Source: an uncultured Collinsella sp. (GTDB lineage Bacteria; Actinomycetota; Coriobacteriia; Coriobacteriales; Coriobacteriaceae). Taken from it: DNA of 53,231 bases. Below, piece after piece: positions 17,178 through 26,058 of this stretch (within the stretch, counting starts at the first letter, position 1; the number at the start of each line of letters is the position of its first letter). Both the position numbers and the translations under genes were made by a program. The notes beneath the pieces were generated by a model that saw only the letters and a list, made by a program, of their open reading frames with translations, was not told where the DNA came from and did no database searches. The stretch spans positions 1 to 53,231 of the forward strand of contig UQOY01000013.1 in assembly GCA_900542825.1 (NCBI GenBank), read 5' to 3'.

Positions 17178-17519
17178 GCTACCTCCAACTTATACGAATT
17201 TACGTATGTTAAGAATACCACGCTGACGTGCGCAAACCATTACTTTATGCAGGAAAAGCACACAACTCCGATAGGTTAGAGTATTCGATAAATAGAACGG
17301 CTTATTCATACGTTTATGCATTTCTAGAACGTGTATAAACAGCAGGCAAACCGCCAACTTTGTACCACCGCGCAAGAGCGGTAGTCATTTTTGTGCATAT
17401 GCAATATCTATTAGCTTTACCCTGCGACAGTAGTTAGCGCTTGTGATAGAGTGCTACAAACTCTGGCTTTTGCCCTACGAGTGACCAAGAGCTCGGGGGC
17501 TTTAACACAAGGAGGATCT
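17178..17519. other. AT-richer divergent intergenic region
   Basis: Promoters for the CarD-like gene and argS must lie here. No -35/-10 pair stands out enough to call. An imperfect palindrome of the form TACG-N6-CGTA near 17190-17206 sits just upstream of the CarD-like gene, and a short hairpin ACCGC/GCGGT lies near 17370. No gene supported. Confidence 0.4.
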
Positions 17520-19373
17520 ATGCCCGAGAAGATTGAAGAGCTGGTACGCGCTGCGCTTGCTGCGGCCCAGGAGGCCGGCGACCTTTCCGCATTTGAACTT
17601 GACGATTGCGCTATCGAGCGACCGGCTGATACTTCTCATGGCGAGTGGACCTCCACCATGGCCCTGAAGTCCGCCAAGCTGGCTCATTGCGCCCCGCGCA
17701 AGATTGCCGAGGCCGTCGTCGCCCATATGCCCGAGGACCCCGCAATCGAGAAGGTCGAAATCGCCGGTCCTGGCTTCATCAACTTCTATCTTTCCGTTGC
17801 CGTCAAGAACGCCATCTTTGGCGAGGCCCGTGAGAAGGGTATGGACTTCGCTAAGTCCAACGTCGGTGGCGGCCTGAAGACCCAGGTCGAGTTCGTCTCC
17901 GCCAACCCCGTCGGCCCCATGCACATCGGTCATGGCCGCTGGGCCGCTCTGGGCGACTCCCTTTGCCGTGTGATGGACCACGCCGGTTACGACATTCAGC
18001 GCGAGTTCTACATCAACGACCACGGCTCTCAGATGAACACCTTCGGCAACTCCATCAGCACGCGCTATATGCAGCTTGCCGACATTATCGCCAAGCAGGG
18101 CGTGGATATCGACGAGGCTCACAAGCTGCTGATTGCCGACCGCGACGCCTTTGTTGCCGACGAGAGCGACGAGCATCCCGAGACCCATCCGTATCAGGAC
18201 AACTTTGCCGAGACTCTGGGCAAGGACTCCTACGGCGGCGACTACATCATCGACGAGGCTGCCGAGTTCTGGCGCACCGACGGCGATAAATGGGTCGAGG
18301 CCGATCCGCAGGAGCGCATGGAGAGCTTCCGCGAGCGCGGCTATGTAAAGATGGTCGACAACATGCGCGACCTCTGCCACGCCGTCAACTGCGACTTCGA
18401 TCGCTGGTTCTCCGAGCGCTCCCTGTACGTGAAGGACACCGAGGGCGAGACCGCCGGCACCTCCGCCGTCGACCGCGCCTTTGAGAAGCTCGACAAGATG
18501 GGCTACCTCTACACTAAGGACGGCGCCCTGTGGTTCCGCTCCACCGACCTGGGCGACGACAAGGACCGCGTGCTGATCAAGTCCGACGGCGAGTACACCT
18601 ACTTCGCCTCCGACGTTGCCTATCACTGGGATAAGTTCCAGCGCGTCGACCACGTCATCGACATCTGGGGCGCCGACCACCACGGCTACATCGAGCGCGT
18701 CCGCTGCGTGTGCGACGCTCTTGGCTATCCCGGCAAGTTCGAGGTTCTGCTGGGCCAGCTCGTCAACCTGCTGCGCAACGGCAAGCCCGTCCGTATGTCC
18801 AAGCGCAAGGGCACCATGGTGACCCTGCAGGAGCTCGTCGATGAGGTCGGCTCCGATGCCGCTCGCTACACGCTCATCTCCAAGAGCTCCAACCAGATGG
18901 TCGACTTCGACATTGAGGCCGTTAAGAAGCGCGACAACTCCAACCCGGTGTACTACGTGCAGTACGCTCACGCCCGTGTGTGCTCCATCCTGCGCCGTGC
19001 CGCTGACGTTACGCCCGAGCAGGCTGACGAGATGGGCATGAAGGCCGTCGCCGCCAAGGCCATCGGTGAGAACGTCGATTACTCGCTGCTGACCGACCCG
19101 ACCGAGCTCGCCCTTTCGCGTAAGCTCAACGAGCTCACCGACCTCATTGCCAGCTGCGCTCGCGATCGCGCCCCGTTCCGCCTGACGCACTTTGCCGAGG
19201 AACTCGCCGGTGACTTCCACAGCTTCTACGCCGCCTGCCAGGTCCTTCCGAGCGAGGGCCGTCCCGTCGACCCCGAGCTCTCGCGCGCCCGTCTGGCCGC
19301 CTGCGACGCCGTCCGCGTGACGCTCGCCCTGGTGCTCACTCTCGTTGGCGTTTCTGCCCCCGAGCAGATGTAA
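17520..19373 (+). CDS. argS: arginyl-tRNA synthetase
   Basis: Class I synthetase charging tRNA-Arg. In 617 residues: an N-terminal Add-1-type domain (about 1-110), HIGH at 135-138 (GPMHIGHGRW), IWGADHHGYIERV, the KMSKS equivalent RMSKR at 425-429, and a C-terminal anticodon-binding helix bundle ending in the family's VLTLVGVSAPEQM. ATG 17520 has a near-perfect AAGGAGG 4 nt upstream. Codon use is strongly biased to C-ending codons, as in highly expressed genes. Monocistronic with its own terminator. Confidence 0.97.
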   Translation: MPEKIEELVRAALAAAQEAGDLSAFELDDCAIERPADTSHGEWTSTMALKSAKLAHCAPRKIAEAVVAHMPEDPAIEKVEIAGPGFINFYLSVAVKNAIFGEAREKGMDFAKSNVGGGLKTQVEFVSANPVGPMHIGHGRWAALGDSLCRVMDHAGYDIQREFYINDHGSQMNTFGNSISTRYMQLADIIAKQGVDIDEAHKLLIADRDAFVADESDEHPETHPYQDNFAETLGKDSYGGDYIIDEAAEFWRTDGDKWVEADPQERMESFRERGYVKMVDNMRDLCHAVNCDFDRWFSERSLYVKDTEGETAGTSAVDRAFEKLDKMGYLYTKDGALWFRSTDLGDDKDRVLIKSDGEYTYFASDVAYHWDKFQRVDHVIDIWGADHHGYIERVRCVCDALGYPGKFEVLLGQLVNLLRNGKPVRMSKRKGTMVTLQELVDEVGSDAARYTLISKSSNQMVDFDIEAVKKRDNSNPVYYVQYAHARVCSILRRAADVTPEQADEMGMKAVAAKAIGENVDYSLLTDPTELALSRKLNELTDLIASCARDRAPFRLTHFAEELAGDFHSFYAACQVLPSEGRPVDPELSRARLAACDAVRVTLALVLTLVGVSAPEQM

Positions 19374-19419
19374 GCGCTGGTCGTTTGACTGCGTTGGTTT
19401 GGTTTAACTGAGCCTTCTA

Positions 19420-19452
19420 AGCCCGATCTCCCATGCGGAGGTCGGGCTTTTT
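19420..19452 (+). terminator. argS terminator
   Basis: AGCCCGATCTCC/GGAGGTCGGGCT stem with one T-G pair, 5-nt loop, followed by T residues. Confidence 0.85.
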
Positions 19453-19507
19453 GCGTTTGGCGGTGCTTTTTGGTGTGTTGGGAAATGCTACTAAATCACA
19501 ACTATAC

Positions 19508-19639
19508 CGGTTTACTACGATGAATCGAGGGATTCCAATCACACGGGCTTTTCACCGAAAAGTGCAAGCCATCTAGCTGGGGTTTTATTTATTCGGGTTT
19601 TGGCGTGGTCGTGGTTGAGCGATTCATCGTAGTAAACCG
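19508..19639. repeat. 20-bp perfect inverted repeat
   Basis: CGGTTTACTACGATGAATCG (19508-19527) and its exact reverse complement (19620-19639) enclose 92 nt. No open frame inside has a start and ribosome binding site. A long arm with a long loop is unlike a terminator; it may be a non-autonomous mobile or REP-type element. Confidence 0.65.
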
Positions 19640-19652
19640 CCTTGGTTTTGAA

Positions 19653-19687
19653 AATGATCCCTTGGGGACGGAGGAAAACGGATCATT
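19653..19687. repeat. GGGAC-loop hairpin repeat upstream of rho
   Basis: AATGATCC (19653-19660) and GGATCATT (19680-19687), loop containing GGGGACGG. Bases 19664-19687 equal 10882-10905. Unlike the other copies this one is not at a stop codon. Confidence 0.7.
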
Positions 19688-19990
19688 GTTGTCTCGTGGA
19701 GGGGTGGCGGGATACCGTCCGCCACAAATCGCGCCCATCTCCTACGTTTGGACGCATATCCCGAACCATGTCGTAAAGTTCGATATTAAAACCGCAGGTA
19801 GCGGACTCGCTGTTTTTGAAAAAGCAAGGGTATGGTCAGGGAGCCGGGGTAAACGTAGTAGATAGGCGCGTTTCGTGGCGCGGCGAATCCCGACGCCATG
19901 GATTTGCTCCCTAGTCGCTCCATTTCAAGGCGCCTTAGGGGAAGAGTGTCCCTTTCGGCTAGTCGTTTATGAACGTCCCCGATGGCTAAG
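19688..19990. other. gene-free repeat patch before rho
   Basis: No gene supported. Around 19927-19955 another imperfect hairpin carries AAGGGACACTC on its minus strand, related to the GGGAC motif. With the repeats at 19508 and 19653 this makes a 790-bp region of palindromes between argS and rho. Confidence 0.45.
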
Positions 19991-20018
19991 TTGCAGGTGG
20001 CAGCGGTTGTGTTACACT
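19991..20018 (+). promoter_or_regulatory. candidate rho promoter
   Basis: TTGCAG (19991-19996), 16-nt spacer, TACACT (20013-20018). This would give a leader of roughly 135-140 nt before the GTG start, which fits the leader-based autoregulation known for rho in other bacteria. Confidence 0.45.
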
Positions 20019-20163
20019 TACGCTGCGTAGTTGACGCAATCATCTCGATACAGATCAATGATGCCCGTCGCTTTTTGGACGGAGCTAGACTGTTTAGCCG
20101 CCCTGAAGGTATATGCAGGGAGCATGTGATCGCAGGGCTTGAAAAGAAAGTTGAGCAAACACT

Positions 20164-22689
20164 GTGTCTGATCAACAACAAGAAAACGAAATAACGACGA
20201 CGCAAACGGCTCCCGCTGCACCGGTTACGTCGGACCAGGTCGTGGTACCCGCGCCGTCGCAGGTCTCGGCTCCCGAGGCGCCTAAGGCCGCCGCGCCCAC
20301 CACACCCGTTGCTAGTGAGGAGGCTTCGCCCGCTAAGCCCAAGCGTACGCGTCGTGTGGCCAAACCTGCTGCGGACGGCGAGGAGGCCGCAAAGCCCAAG
20401 CGTCGCACGACGCGCACCACGCGCGCGAAGCGGCCCGTGGCCGCCGATGCTTCGGCCCCCATTTCCGATGAGGTCGCGCAGGCCCGTGCACTGGCACAGA
20501 TCAGCGAGGCCCAGGTTGTACGTGCCCGCCGTCGCGCCGCCGAGCGCGAGGCCGCGGCATTGACTGAGCTTGCCGCGCCGGTCGCCCCCGAGGTTCCTGC
20601 TGCCGAACAGTCGGCCGAGAAGCCGGCGCCGCGCACGCGTCGCCGTACGGCAGCCAAGACGCAGCAGCCCGCCGAGCAACCGACTCTTGAGGTCGCTGAA
20701 GCTCCGGCTCACTCTGCGGCAGGGGAGGACGCTCCCTCCGCTGAGCCCGTCGTGCACGCTGAGGCCAACGAGGTTCCCGCCGTTGATCCGGCTCTGCGCC
20801 CGCATCGTCGCGGCCGCAAGCCCAAGGCGTATGTTGAGGCCGAGAAAGCCGCTGCCGCAGCAGCAGCTGCTCAGAGCGCAGCGGCCACGGCCGAGCCCAC
20901 GGCCACGGCCGATGCTCCGGTCCAGGACGCTCCGTCCACCGAGGCTTCCGCATCTGACGATGCCGATCCCGCCGATGTCCGTCCCGGCCGTAGCCGTCGC
21001 ACCGCGGCAAAGCGCTCGACGAAGGCGAAGGCCAAGGCCGACGCCGACGCCAAGCCCGTCGACGACAAGTCCTTCGAGTCAACCGCCGATGCTGCTTCCG
21101 AAACCGAGAACGCCGACCAGCCGGCAACTGAGAGGCCCAAGCGCACGCGCAAGAAGTCCGCAAAGGTCAAGGCTGCCGAGCATCAGGGCGACGACGAACC
21201 CAGCAACCATGCCAACGCTGACGCCAAGGCAGAGGGCGAGGCTCCGTCCGGCACCGATGCACCCGCAGCCGCGGCCGACGGGGGTGTCGAGACCGAAGAG
21301 GGCGCCCGCCCCAACCGCCGTCAGCACAAGCGCAACGACGAGCGCAACGATCGCCGCAGCCGTCAGCGCGACCGCAAACAGCGCAACAAGGAGCGTAACG
21401 CCGCCCCCACCGAGCCCACGCTTTCGCGCGAGGAGCTTGCGGCCATGAAGGTCGCCGAGCTGCGCGAGAAGGCAAAAGAGTTCGAGATCGAGACGACCGG
21501 CAAGAAGAAGGCCGAGCTCGTCGAGGAGATCTACACCACAGCCGCGAAGGCAGAGGGCTTCCGCGATATTAAGGGCATCCTGCAGATTCGCCCGGACAGC
21601 TCCGGTATCATCCATGCCCACGGTTACATGAAATCCAACGAAGACGCCTTCGTCCCCGCTTACCTCATCCGCTCCGCACGCCTGCGCACGGGCGATGTCA
21701 TCGAGGGTTCGCTGCGCCCCTCGCGCGGCGGCGACAAGCGCGCCGGACTCGCCAAGATCACGACCGTTAACGGCATGGATCCCGAGCAGATCCGCAATCG
21801 CCCCAAGTTCGGCGACCTTACCCCGGTCTATCCCAACGAGCCGCTGCGCATGGAGCACGGCAAGGATTCCATCACCGGTCGCGCCATCGATATCGTGTCG
21901 CCGATCGGCAAGGGTCAGCGTGGCTTGATCGTGTCGCCGCCCAAGGCCGGCAAGACAACGATCCTTAAGAAGATCTGCCAGTCCATCTCGATCAATAACC
22001 CCGAGGTGCACCTCATCTGCCTGCTCGTCGACGAGCGCCCCGAAGAGGTCACTGATATGCAGCGTTCCATTAAGGGCGAGGTCGTGGCCTCGACCTTCGA
22101 TATGCCCGCCGACAACCACACCCGCGTGGCCGAGCTCGTCATCGAGCGCGCCAAGCGCATTGTGGAGCTGGGCGGCGATGTCGTGGTGGTGCTCGACTCC
22201 ATCACACGTCTTGCCCGCGCCTACAACCTGGCGGCACCTGCCTCGGGCCGCATCCTTTCGGGCGGCGTCGATTCGGCGGCCCTGTATCCGCCCAAGCGTT
22301 TCCTGGGTGCAGCCCGCAATATCGAAAACGGCGGCTCGCTCACTATCCTCGCCTCCGCCCTTATCGACACCGGCTCCAAGATGGACGAGGTCATCTTTGA
22401 GGAGTTCAAGGGCACCGGCAACATGGAGCTCAAACTCGACCGCGATCTTGCCGACCGTCGCATCTTCCCGGCCATCGACCCCGTTGCCTCTGGTACGCGC
22501 AACGAGGACCTGCTGGTCGACGAGCAGATGCGCCCGTTTGTCTTCGGCCTGCGTCGTATTCTCGCCGGCATGAACAACACCGAGCGCGCGGCGGCGTCGT
22601 TTATCAAGGGCCTTAAGGGCACCAACACCAACCAGGAGTTCCTGGTGCGTTCGGCCAAAAAACACAGTGACTACGAGCAGACGTTTTAG
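20164..22689 (+). CDS. rho: transcription termination factor Rho with long disordered N-terminal extension
   Basis: Hexameric RNA-dependent ATPase that ends transcription. At 841 residues it is twice the size of E. coli Rho (419). Residues 1 to about 415 are low-complexity, rich in Ala, Pro, Lys, Arg, Asp and Glu, with RRT/KRTR clusters. The conserved part begins with the Rho N-terminal helix domain (about 417-460, LSREELAAMKVAELR), then the RNA-binding OSB domain (ILQIRPDSSGIIHAHGY), the ATPase core with Walker A SPPKAGKTT and Walker B VVVLDSITR, and the R-loop/C-terminal region. GTG 20164 is the first start after an in-frame TGA at 20152; no strong ribosome binding site is seen. Such extensions are known in Micrococcus and Mycobacterium Rho, where they bind RNA. 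Confidence 0.95.
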   Translation: MSDQQQENEITTTQTAPAAPVTSDQVVVPAPSQVSAPEAPKAAAPTTPVASEEASPAKPKRTRRVAKPAADGEEAAKPKRRTTRTTRAKRPVAADASAPISDEVAQARALAQISEAQVVRARRRAAEREAAALTELAAPVAPEVPAAEQSAEKPAPRTRRRTAAKTQQPAEQPTLEVAEAPAHSAAGEDAPSAEPVVHAEANEVPAVDPALRPHRRGRKPKAYVEAEKAAAAAAAAQSAAATAEPTATADAPVQDAPSTEASASDDADPADVRPGRSRRTAAKRSTKAKAKADADAKPVDDKSFESTADAASETENADQPATERPKRTRKKSAKVKAAEHQGDDEPSNHANADAKAEGEAPSGTDAPAAAADGGVETEEGARPNRRQHKRNDERNDRRSRQRDRKQRNKERNAAPTEPTLSREELAAMKVAELREKAKEFEIETTGKKKAELVEEIYTTAAKAEGFRDIKGILQIRPDSSGIIHAHGYMKSNEDAFVPAYLIRSARLRTGDVIEGSLRPSRGGDKRAGLAKITTVNGMDPEQIRNRPKFGDLTPVYPNEPLRMEHGKDSITGRAIDIVSPIGKGQRGLIVSPPKAGKTTILKKICQSISINNPEVHLICLLVDERPEEVTDMQRSIKGEVVASTFDMPADNHTRVAELVIERAKRIVELGGDVVVVLDSITRLARAYNLAAPASGRILSGGVDSAALYPPKRFLGAARNIENGGSLTILASALIDTGSKMDEVIFEEFKGTGNMELKLDRDLADRRIFPAIDPVASGTRNEDLLVDEQMRPFVFGLRRILAGMNNTERAAASFIKGLKGTNTNQEFLVRSAKKHSDYEQTF

Positions 22690-22730
22690 ACCATAAACTG
22701 CACGCAATATCGCTATAAGAATGGGCAATC

Positions 22731-22761
22731 GGGCCGGGGTTTATGCCCCGGCCCTTTCTTT
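22731..22761 (+). terminator. rho-gene terminator
   Basis: Perfect 9-bp stem GGGCCGGGG/CCCCGGCCC, 6-nt loop, then TTTCTTT. Confidence 0.9.
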
Positions 22762-22838
22762 ACGGCGCCACTCGGCAACATTTTTTGACCTTATGACAGA
22801 TAAGCAGCGGTTTTCGAGCCACAATCCGGCCTCATCGC

Positions 22839-22867
22839 TTGCAATCGGAGGGTCGGTTTCGCATAAT
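22839..22867 (+). promoter_or_regulatory. promoter of the 483-residue membrane protein gene
   Basis: TTGCAA (22839-22844), 17-nt spacer, CATAAT (22862-22867). The rest of the interval 22762-23004 holds only a short GGGAC/GTCCC palindrome near 22932. Confidence 0.6.
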
Positions 22868-23004
22868 AACTTTTAAGCTTCGCGACGGAAAACGCAGATG
22901 AAACGAACCATATACCGTTGCTTTGGGACGCATGTCCCGCTTCATCTTCTCTCGCGCAGCCAACTAAATGATGCGATTTGGGTGCTGGAAGATGGGGAGA
23001 GCTC

Positions 23005-24456
23005 ATGGCTTCTTCTGATGCAACACAACGAGCAGTCCTTGCCGGACTTTCCTGCGGGATCGGCCTTGCCGCCCCCGTGGTGATGTATGCAGCGACGCTG
23101 CCGTTCTCGTCGGTCAACGAGACGGTTGTCGCGGGCGCCGTTCCCTTTGCCGTTGGTGCGGTGGCGGGCGTGGGCATCTACGCAGCCTCGCTGGGCATCT
23201 CCGAGTATCGCGCCGAGCACGATGGTCGCCTGTTTGAGCCTGATGCCGTGGGCGGCGCCGCTCAGTTTGGCCGGACCCACAACGAGTTCAAGACCGCCTC
23301 GATTCCCGCGCAGCAGCAGGGGGCGACACCTCAGCCTGCGGCCCCGGCCGATCAGGCCAATGCCGCACAGCCTTCTTCGGCATTTCTCTCCGGCCTGACC
23401 GGTGCATTCCAGCGCCGCCACATCGACGATGACGTTCCCACCATCGCGCGCGCGGCCAACGCCATGGATGAGGCCGAGGCCTGGTCTATGATCGACAGCA
23501 TGCTCGATGACGATTCCCCGGTCAGCTGCGATCCCGCGCGTTCGCGCGATGTTTACCAGGTCGCAATCGACGAGCTCACCAACGGTGGAAAGACCGGTTC
23601 TTACAATCGCGATGACATTGCCGCTGCCGCACGCGCCGTCTCGGGCTCTCACGCCGCCCCTGCGGGCAGCACCGCAGCCTTTGTGGCTCTTGTAGCCAAC
23701 GCCGCCAACAATGCCGCCTATAACGGCGCGTCGTCGGCGGCGTACACCTCTGCCGCGGCTGCCGCTTCGGCCGGCCAGCAGAGCGCAGCTCAGCCGGCTC
23801 CTGCTGCCGATCCCTTTGCCGACGAGCCCCTGGCTGTCGACGAGGAGACCATCGCCGCTCGCCGTGCTGCCGAAAGCTCGCTTTGGGGCGCTTCGGCCCA
23901 AATGCAGGCCGCGGAGGCGGCGCCGTACAACGCCAAGCTCGCCAGCATGCCCATCATTTCCGATGCCAACGGTGTGGATCTTGCCGATCTGGACGAGCCT
24001 GCCGCCATCACAGCTTCTATTGATGCCCAGGGTCGCGTGGATACCGATAGTCTCCCCGATGCCTCTCTCGAGGAAGATATCCCCATGGCCGATTATTCGG
24101 GCCACGAGGACATGTGGGCCGCCGCCATGGCGATCATGGACGAGGTTGCCGAGCCCGCCCCCGTGGCGGTGCCCACGCCTGCAGCCTCACCTGTCTCGGT
24201 TGCTCCCGTCTATGTCGGCCGCCACAGCGCCGTGCTTCCCGAGGATACCGCGCGTATCTCGCGCGAGGGTATCGAGCGCGCCGAGGCTATCGCTGCCGGC
24301 GTTATGGAAAACCGCCGCCATGAGCGCGTCAATCAGATTCTCGAGGAAGAGATCAACCGCCTGCAGTCTGCGGCCGTCAAGCGCACTGGCCGTGCCTATC
24401 TGAGCGTTATCGAGGGCGGTACCGCCAGCTTTACGCCGCTGCGCGCGGAGGCATAA
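23005..24456 (+). CDS. membrane-anchored protein with long Ala/Pro-rich region, function unknown
   Basis: Not recognised. The 483 residues begin with two hydrophobic segments (about 10-35 and 42-66) separated by PFSSVNET, then a long soluble part rich in Ala, Asp and Glu with several poly-Ala stretches (about 200-260) and repeated acidic motifs such as SMLDDDSP and SLEEDIPMADY. Near the C-terminus a charged helix (about 410-460, including NRRHERVNQILEEEINRL) may form a coiled coil. Start ATG 23005 has GGGGAGA 5 nt upstream. A clear promoter precedes it, and the VanZ-like gene begins 7 nt after its stop, so the two are likely co-transcribed. An envelope role is a guess from topology. Confidence 0.7.
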   Translation: MASSDATQRAVLAGLSCGIGLAAPVVMYAATLPFSSVNETVVAGAVPFAVGAVAGVGIYAASLGISEYRAEHDGRLFEPDAVGGAAQFGRTHNEFKTASIPAQQQGATPQPAAPADQANAAQPSSAFLSGLTGAFQRRHIDDDVPTIARAANAMDEAEAWSMIDSMLDDDSPVSCDPARSRDVYQVAIDELTNGGKTGSYNRDDIAAAARAVSGSHAAPAGSTAAFVALVANAANNAAYNGASSAAYTSAAAAASAGQQSAAQPAPAADPFADEPLAVDEETIAARRAAESSLWGASAQMQAAEAAPYNAKLASMPIISDANGVDLADLDEPAAITASIDAQGRVDTDSLPDASLEEDIPMADYSGHEDMWAAAMAIMDEVAEPAPVAVPTPAASPVSVAPVYVGRHSAVLPEDTARISREGIERAEAIAAGVMENRRHERVNQILEEEINRLQSAAVKRTGRAYLSVIEGGTASFTPLRAEA

Positions 24457-24463
24457 TTGCCGC

Positions 24464-24913
24464 ATGGTTAAGCTCGATCGAAAATGGGCGCTTGCCGCTT
24501 GCGCCATGGTACTCGTCATTTGGGGCAATTCGATGGTTCCCGGTACGGGGTCTGGTTCATTGAGCCTGTCGATCATGGAATCCATTCGCGGCTTTTTGCA
24601 GGCCCTGGGGCTTCCATACGAGTGGGTGACCAACTTCGTCGTGCGCAAGTGCGCTCATTTTACCGAGTATATGGTGCTTGGCATCTTGGCGACGCACGCC
24701 TTTGACCTCGAAGGCCGGCGCACGTTTGATGTGTTGCTGCCCACGGCGGTGTTCTTGCTGCTTGTCCCCTCTATCGACGAGACAATCCAGCTTTTTGTGC
24801 CCGGTCGCGCCGGCATGATTACCGATGTGATGATCGACTGCTGCGGGGCGACGACAGGCGTCGTGCTTCGATATCTCTTACGGTCGCTGATATGTACCAA
24901 AAAGGCCGCCTAG
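24464..24913 (+). CDS. VanZ-like membrane protein
   Basis: Small VanZ-family protein, 149 residues, about four membrane segments. The family pattern is visible: RKCAHFTEYMVLGIL in the second segment region, then SIDETIQLFVPGRAGMITDVMIDCCGA. VanZ itself gives low-level teicoplanin resistance; most homologues have no known role, so no resistance is inferred here. ATG 24464 is 7 nt after the preceding stop, indicating one operon with the 483-residue membrane protein. The stop codon lies in the left arm of a 15-bp palindrome. Confidence 0.88.
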   Translation: MVKLDRKWALAACAMVLVIWGNSMVPGTGSGSLSLSIMESIRGFLQALGLPYEWVTNFVVRKCAHFTEYMVLGILATHAFDLEGRRTFDVLLPTAVFLLLVPSIDETIQLFVPGRAGMITDVMIDCCGATTGVVLRYLLRSLICTKKAA

Positions 24914-24941
24914 GACGTTTTGCTTGGTCCTAGGCGGCCTT
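24902..24941. terminator. bidirectional terminator palindrome
   Basis: Perfect 15-bp stem AAGGCCGCCTAGGAC/GTCCTAGGCGGCCTT, 10-nt loop. On the minus strand it is followed by TTTTTGG, so it suits both the VanZ-like gene and the convergent ROK gene. Confidence 0.8.
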
Positions 24942-25027
24942 GTGCGTTTGAGGGCTCCTGTGGGGCGTGGCGGCGTTGTCCGGGCGTTTTGCGAGCTTTG
25001 CTACGCCGTGCGCCGTTGATGTGCCCT

Positions 25028-25918
25028 TTACTGGAGCGCCTGAGCGCCCAGGGCCAGGCAGCCCATGATGCCCTGCTTGCCCTCGAGGCTGTTGTTGACA
25101 ATGTGGGAATCGATGTCGTTGACCTCGGGTGTGACGATATAGCCGTTGAGCATCTCGGCGCACTTTTTACGGGCGAGCGGCACGATGGGGGTGTGATCGG
25201 CCACGCCGCCGCCGATGATAATCTTTTGCGGCGCGTAGCACAGCGTGTAGGTCATGAGCGCCTGTGCCAGGTAGCCTGCGAGCAGATCCATCGCCTCCGG
25301 ATCATCGGCCATGTCTCCGGCGCTCTTGCCATTCCAGCGCTTTTTAACGCCGGGGCCGGCGATGAGGCCCTCGAGGCAGTTGTCGTGGAAGGGGCAGCCG
25401 CTGTGCTCGCCGATGGTGTCGCGCGGGTCGCGCGTGACCAGGATGTGGCCGGCCTCGGGATGCATCATGCCGTGCACGAGCTTGCCTCCCGAGAGCACGC
25501 CGGCGCCCACGCCGGTGCCGATGGTCAGATACACCACATCGGTGAGACCTTGGGCGCAACCAAAGGTAACCTCGCCCAGGCATGCGACATTGACATCGGT
25601 GTCATAGCCACAGGGAATATCGAGCTCGTTTTGGATGGTGCCCAGCAGGTCGAAGTAGCGCCATGCCGTTTTGGGTGTCTCCAGGATCTTGCCGTATTGG
25701 GGCGAGGCAGGGTTGACTGCGGTAGGACCAAAGGCGCCGATGCCCAGCGCGGCGATGCCCTTGTCGGCAAACCATGCGTTGACGGCCTCAACAGTCTCCT
25801 GCGGGGTCGTGGTCGCAATCTGCTCGCGCTCCAGGACCGTACCGTCTGCATAGCCCGTGGCGCAGACCATCTTGGTGCCGCCGGCCTCGAGCGCTCCGAT
25901 AAGCTGCTGCTCTGCCAT
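25028..25918 (-). CDS. ROK-family sugar kinase (fructokinase-like)
   Basis: ATP-dependent sugar kinase of the ROK family. The 296 residues open GALEAGGTKMVCA; EAGGTK is the phosphate-binding loop seen in ScrK/GmuE-type fructokinases. The catalytic Asp is probably D108 (YDTDVN). Zinc ligands follow the ROK pattern: MHPEAGH with H158, then H172, C175, H178 and C181 (EHSGCPFHDNC). Length is right for fructokinase (about 290-300). ATG 25918 is preceded by AGAGAGG. It lacks a neighbouring transporter or hydrolase, so the sugar is not fixed by context. It is transcribed towards the VanZ-like gene with a shared terminator. Confidence 0.9.
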   Translation of the reverse strand: MAEQQLIGALEAGGTKMVCATGYADGTVLEREQIATTTPQETVEAVNAWFADKGIAALGIGAFGPTAVNPASPQYGKILETPKTAWRYFDLLGTIQNELDIPCGYDTDVNVACLGEVTFGCAQGLTDVVYLTIGTGVGAGVLSGGKLVHGMMHPEAGHILVTRDPRDTIGEHSGCPFHDNCLEGLIAGPGVKKRWNGKSAGDMADDPEAMDLLAGYLAQALMTYTLCYAPQKIIIGGGVADHTPIVPLARKKCAEMLNGYIVTPEVNDIDSHIVNNSLEGKQGIMGCLALGAQALQ

Positions 25919-25996
25919 AGTATTCCTCTCTCTGGGACGAGTTTGCTGCGTAACTAAAGTATAGTGCCCTAAACCATTTAAGAAAGCGCTATAAAG

Positions 25997-26031
25997 AGAC
26001 GCCTCGCAACGCAGCGCGGTGCGAGGCGTCT
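25997..26031. terminator. terminator of the aminotransferase gene
   Basis: AGACGCCTCGC/GCGAGGCGTCT perfect 11-bp stem, 13-nt loop; the minus side continues CTTTAT and the plus side TTGG. Confidence 0.65.
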
Positions 26032-26058
26032 TTGGTTGGTTTAGTTGCCGGGCCGTCC

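Noticed and set aside
17365..17385. Possible T-box (GGTGGTAC on the minus strand) upstream of the CarD-like gene
   Set aside because: The rest of the T-box consensus, the specifier stem and a terminator/antiterminator pair are missing, and the downstream gene is not amino-acid related.
17502..19220. Long minus-strand open frame opposite argS
   Set aside because: Antisense shadow of argS; composition is the reverse-strand image of strongly biased codons.
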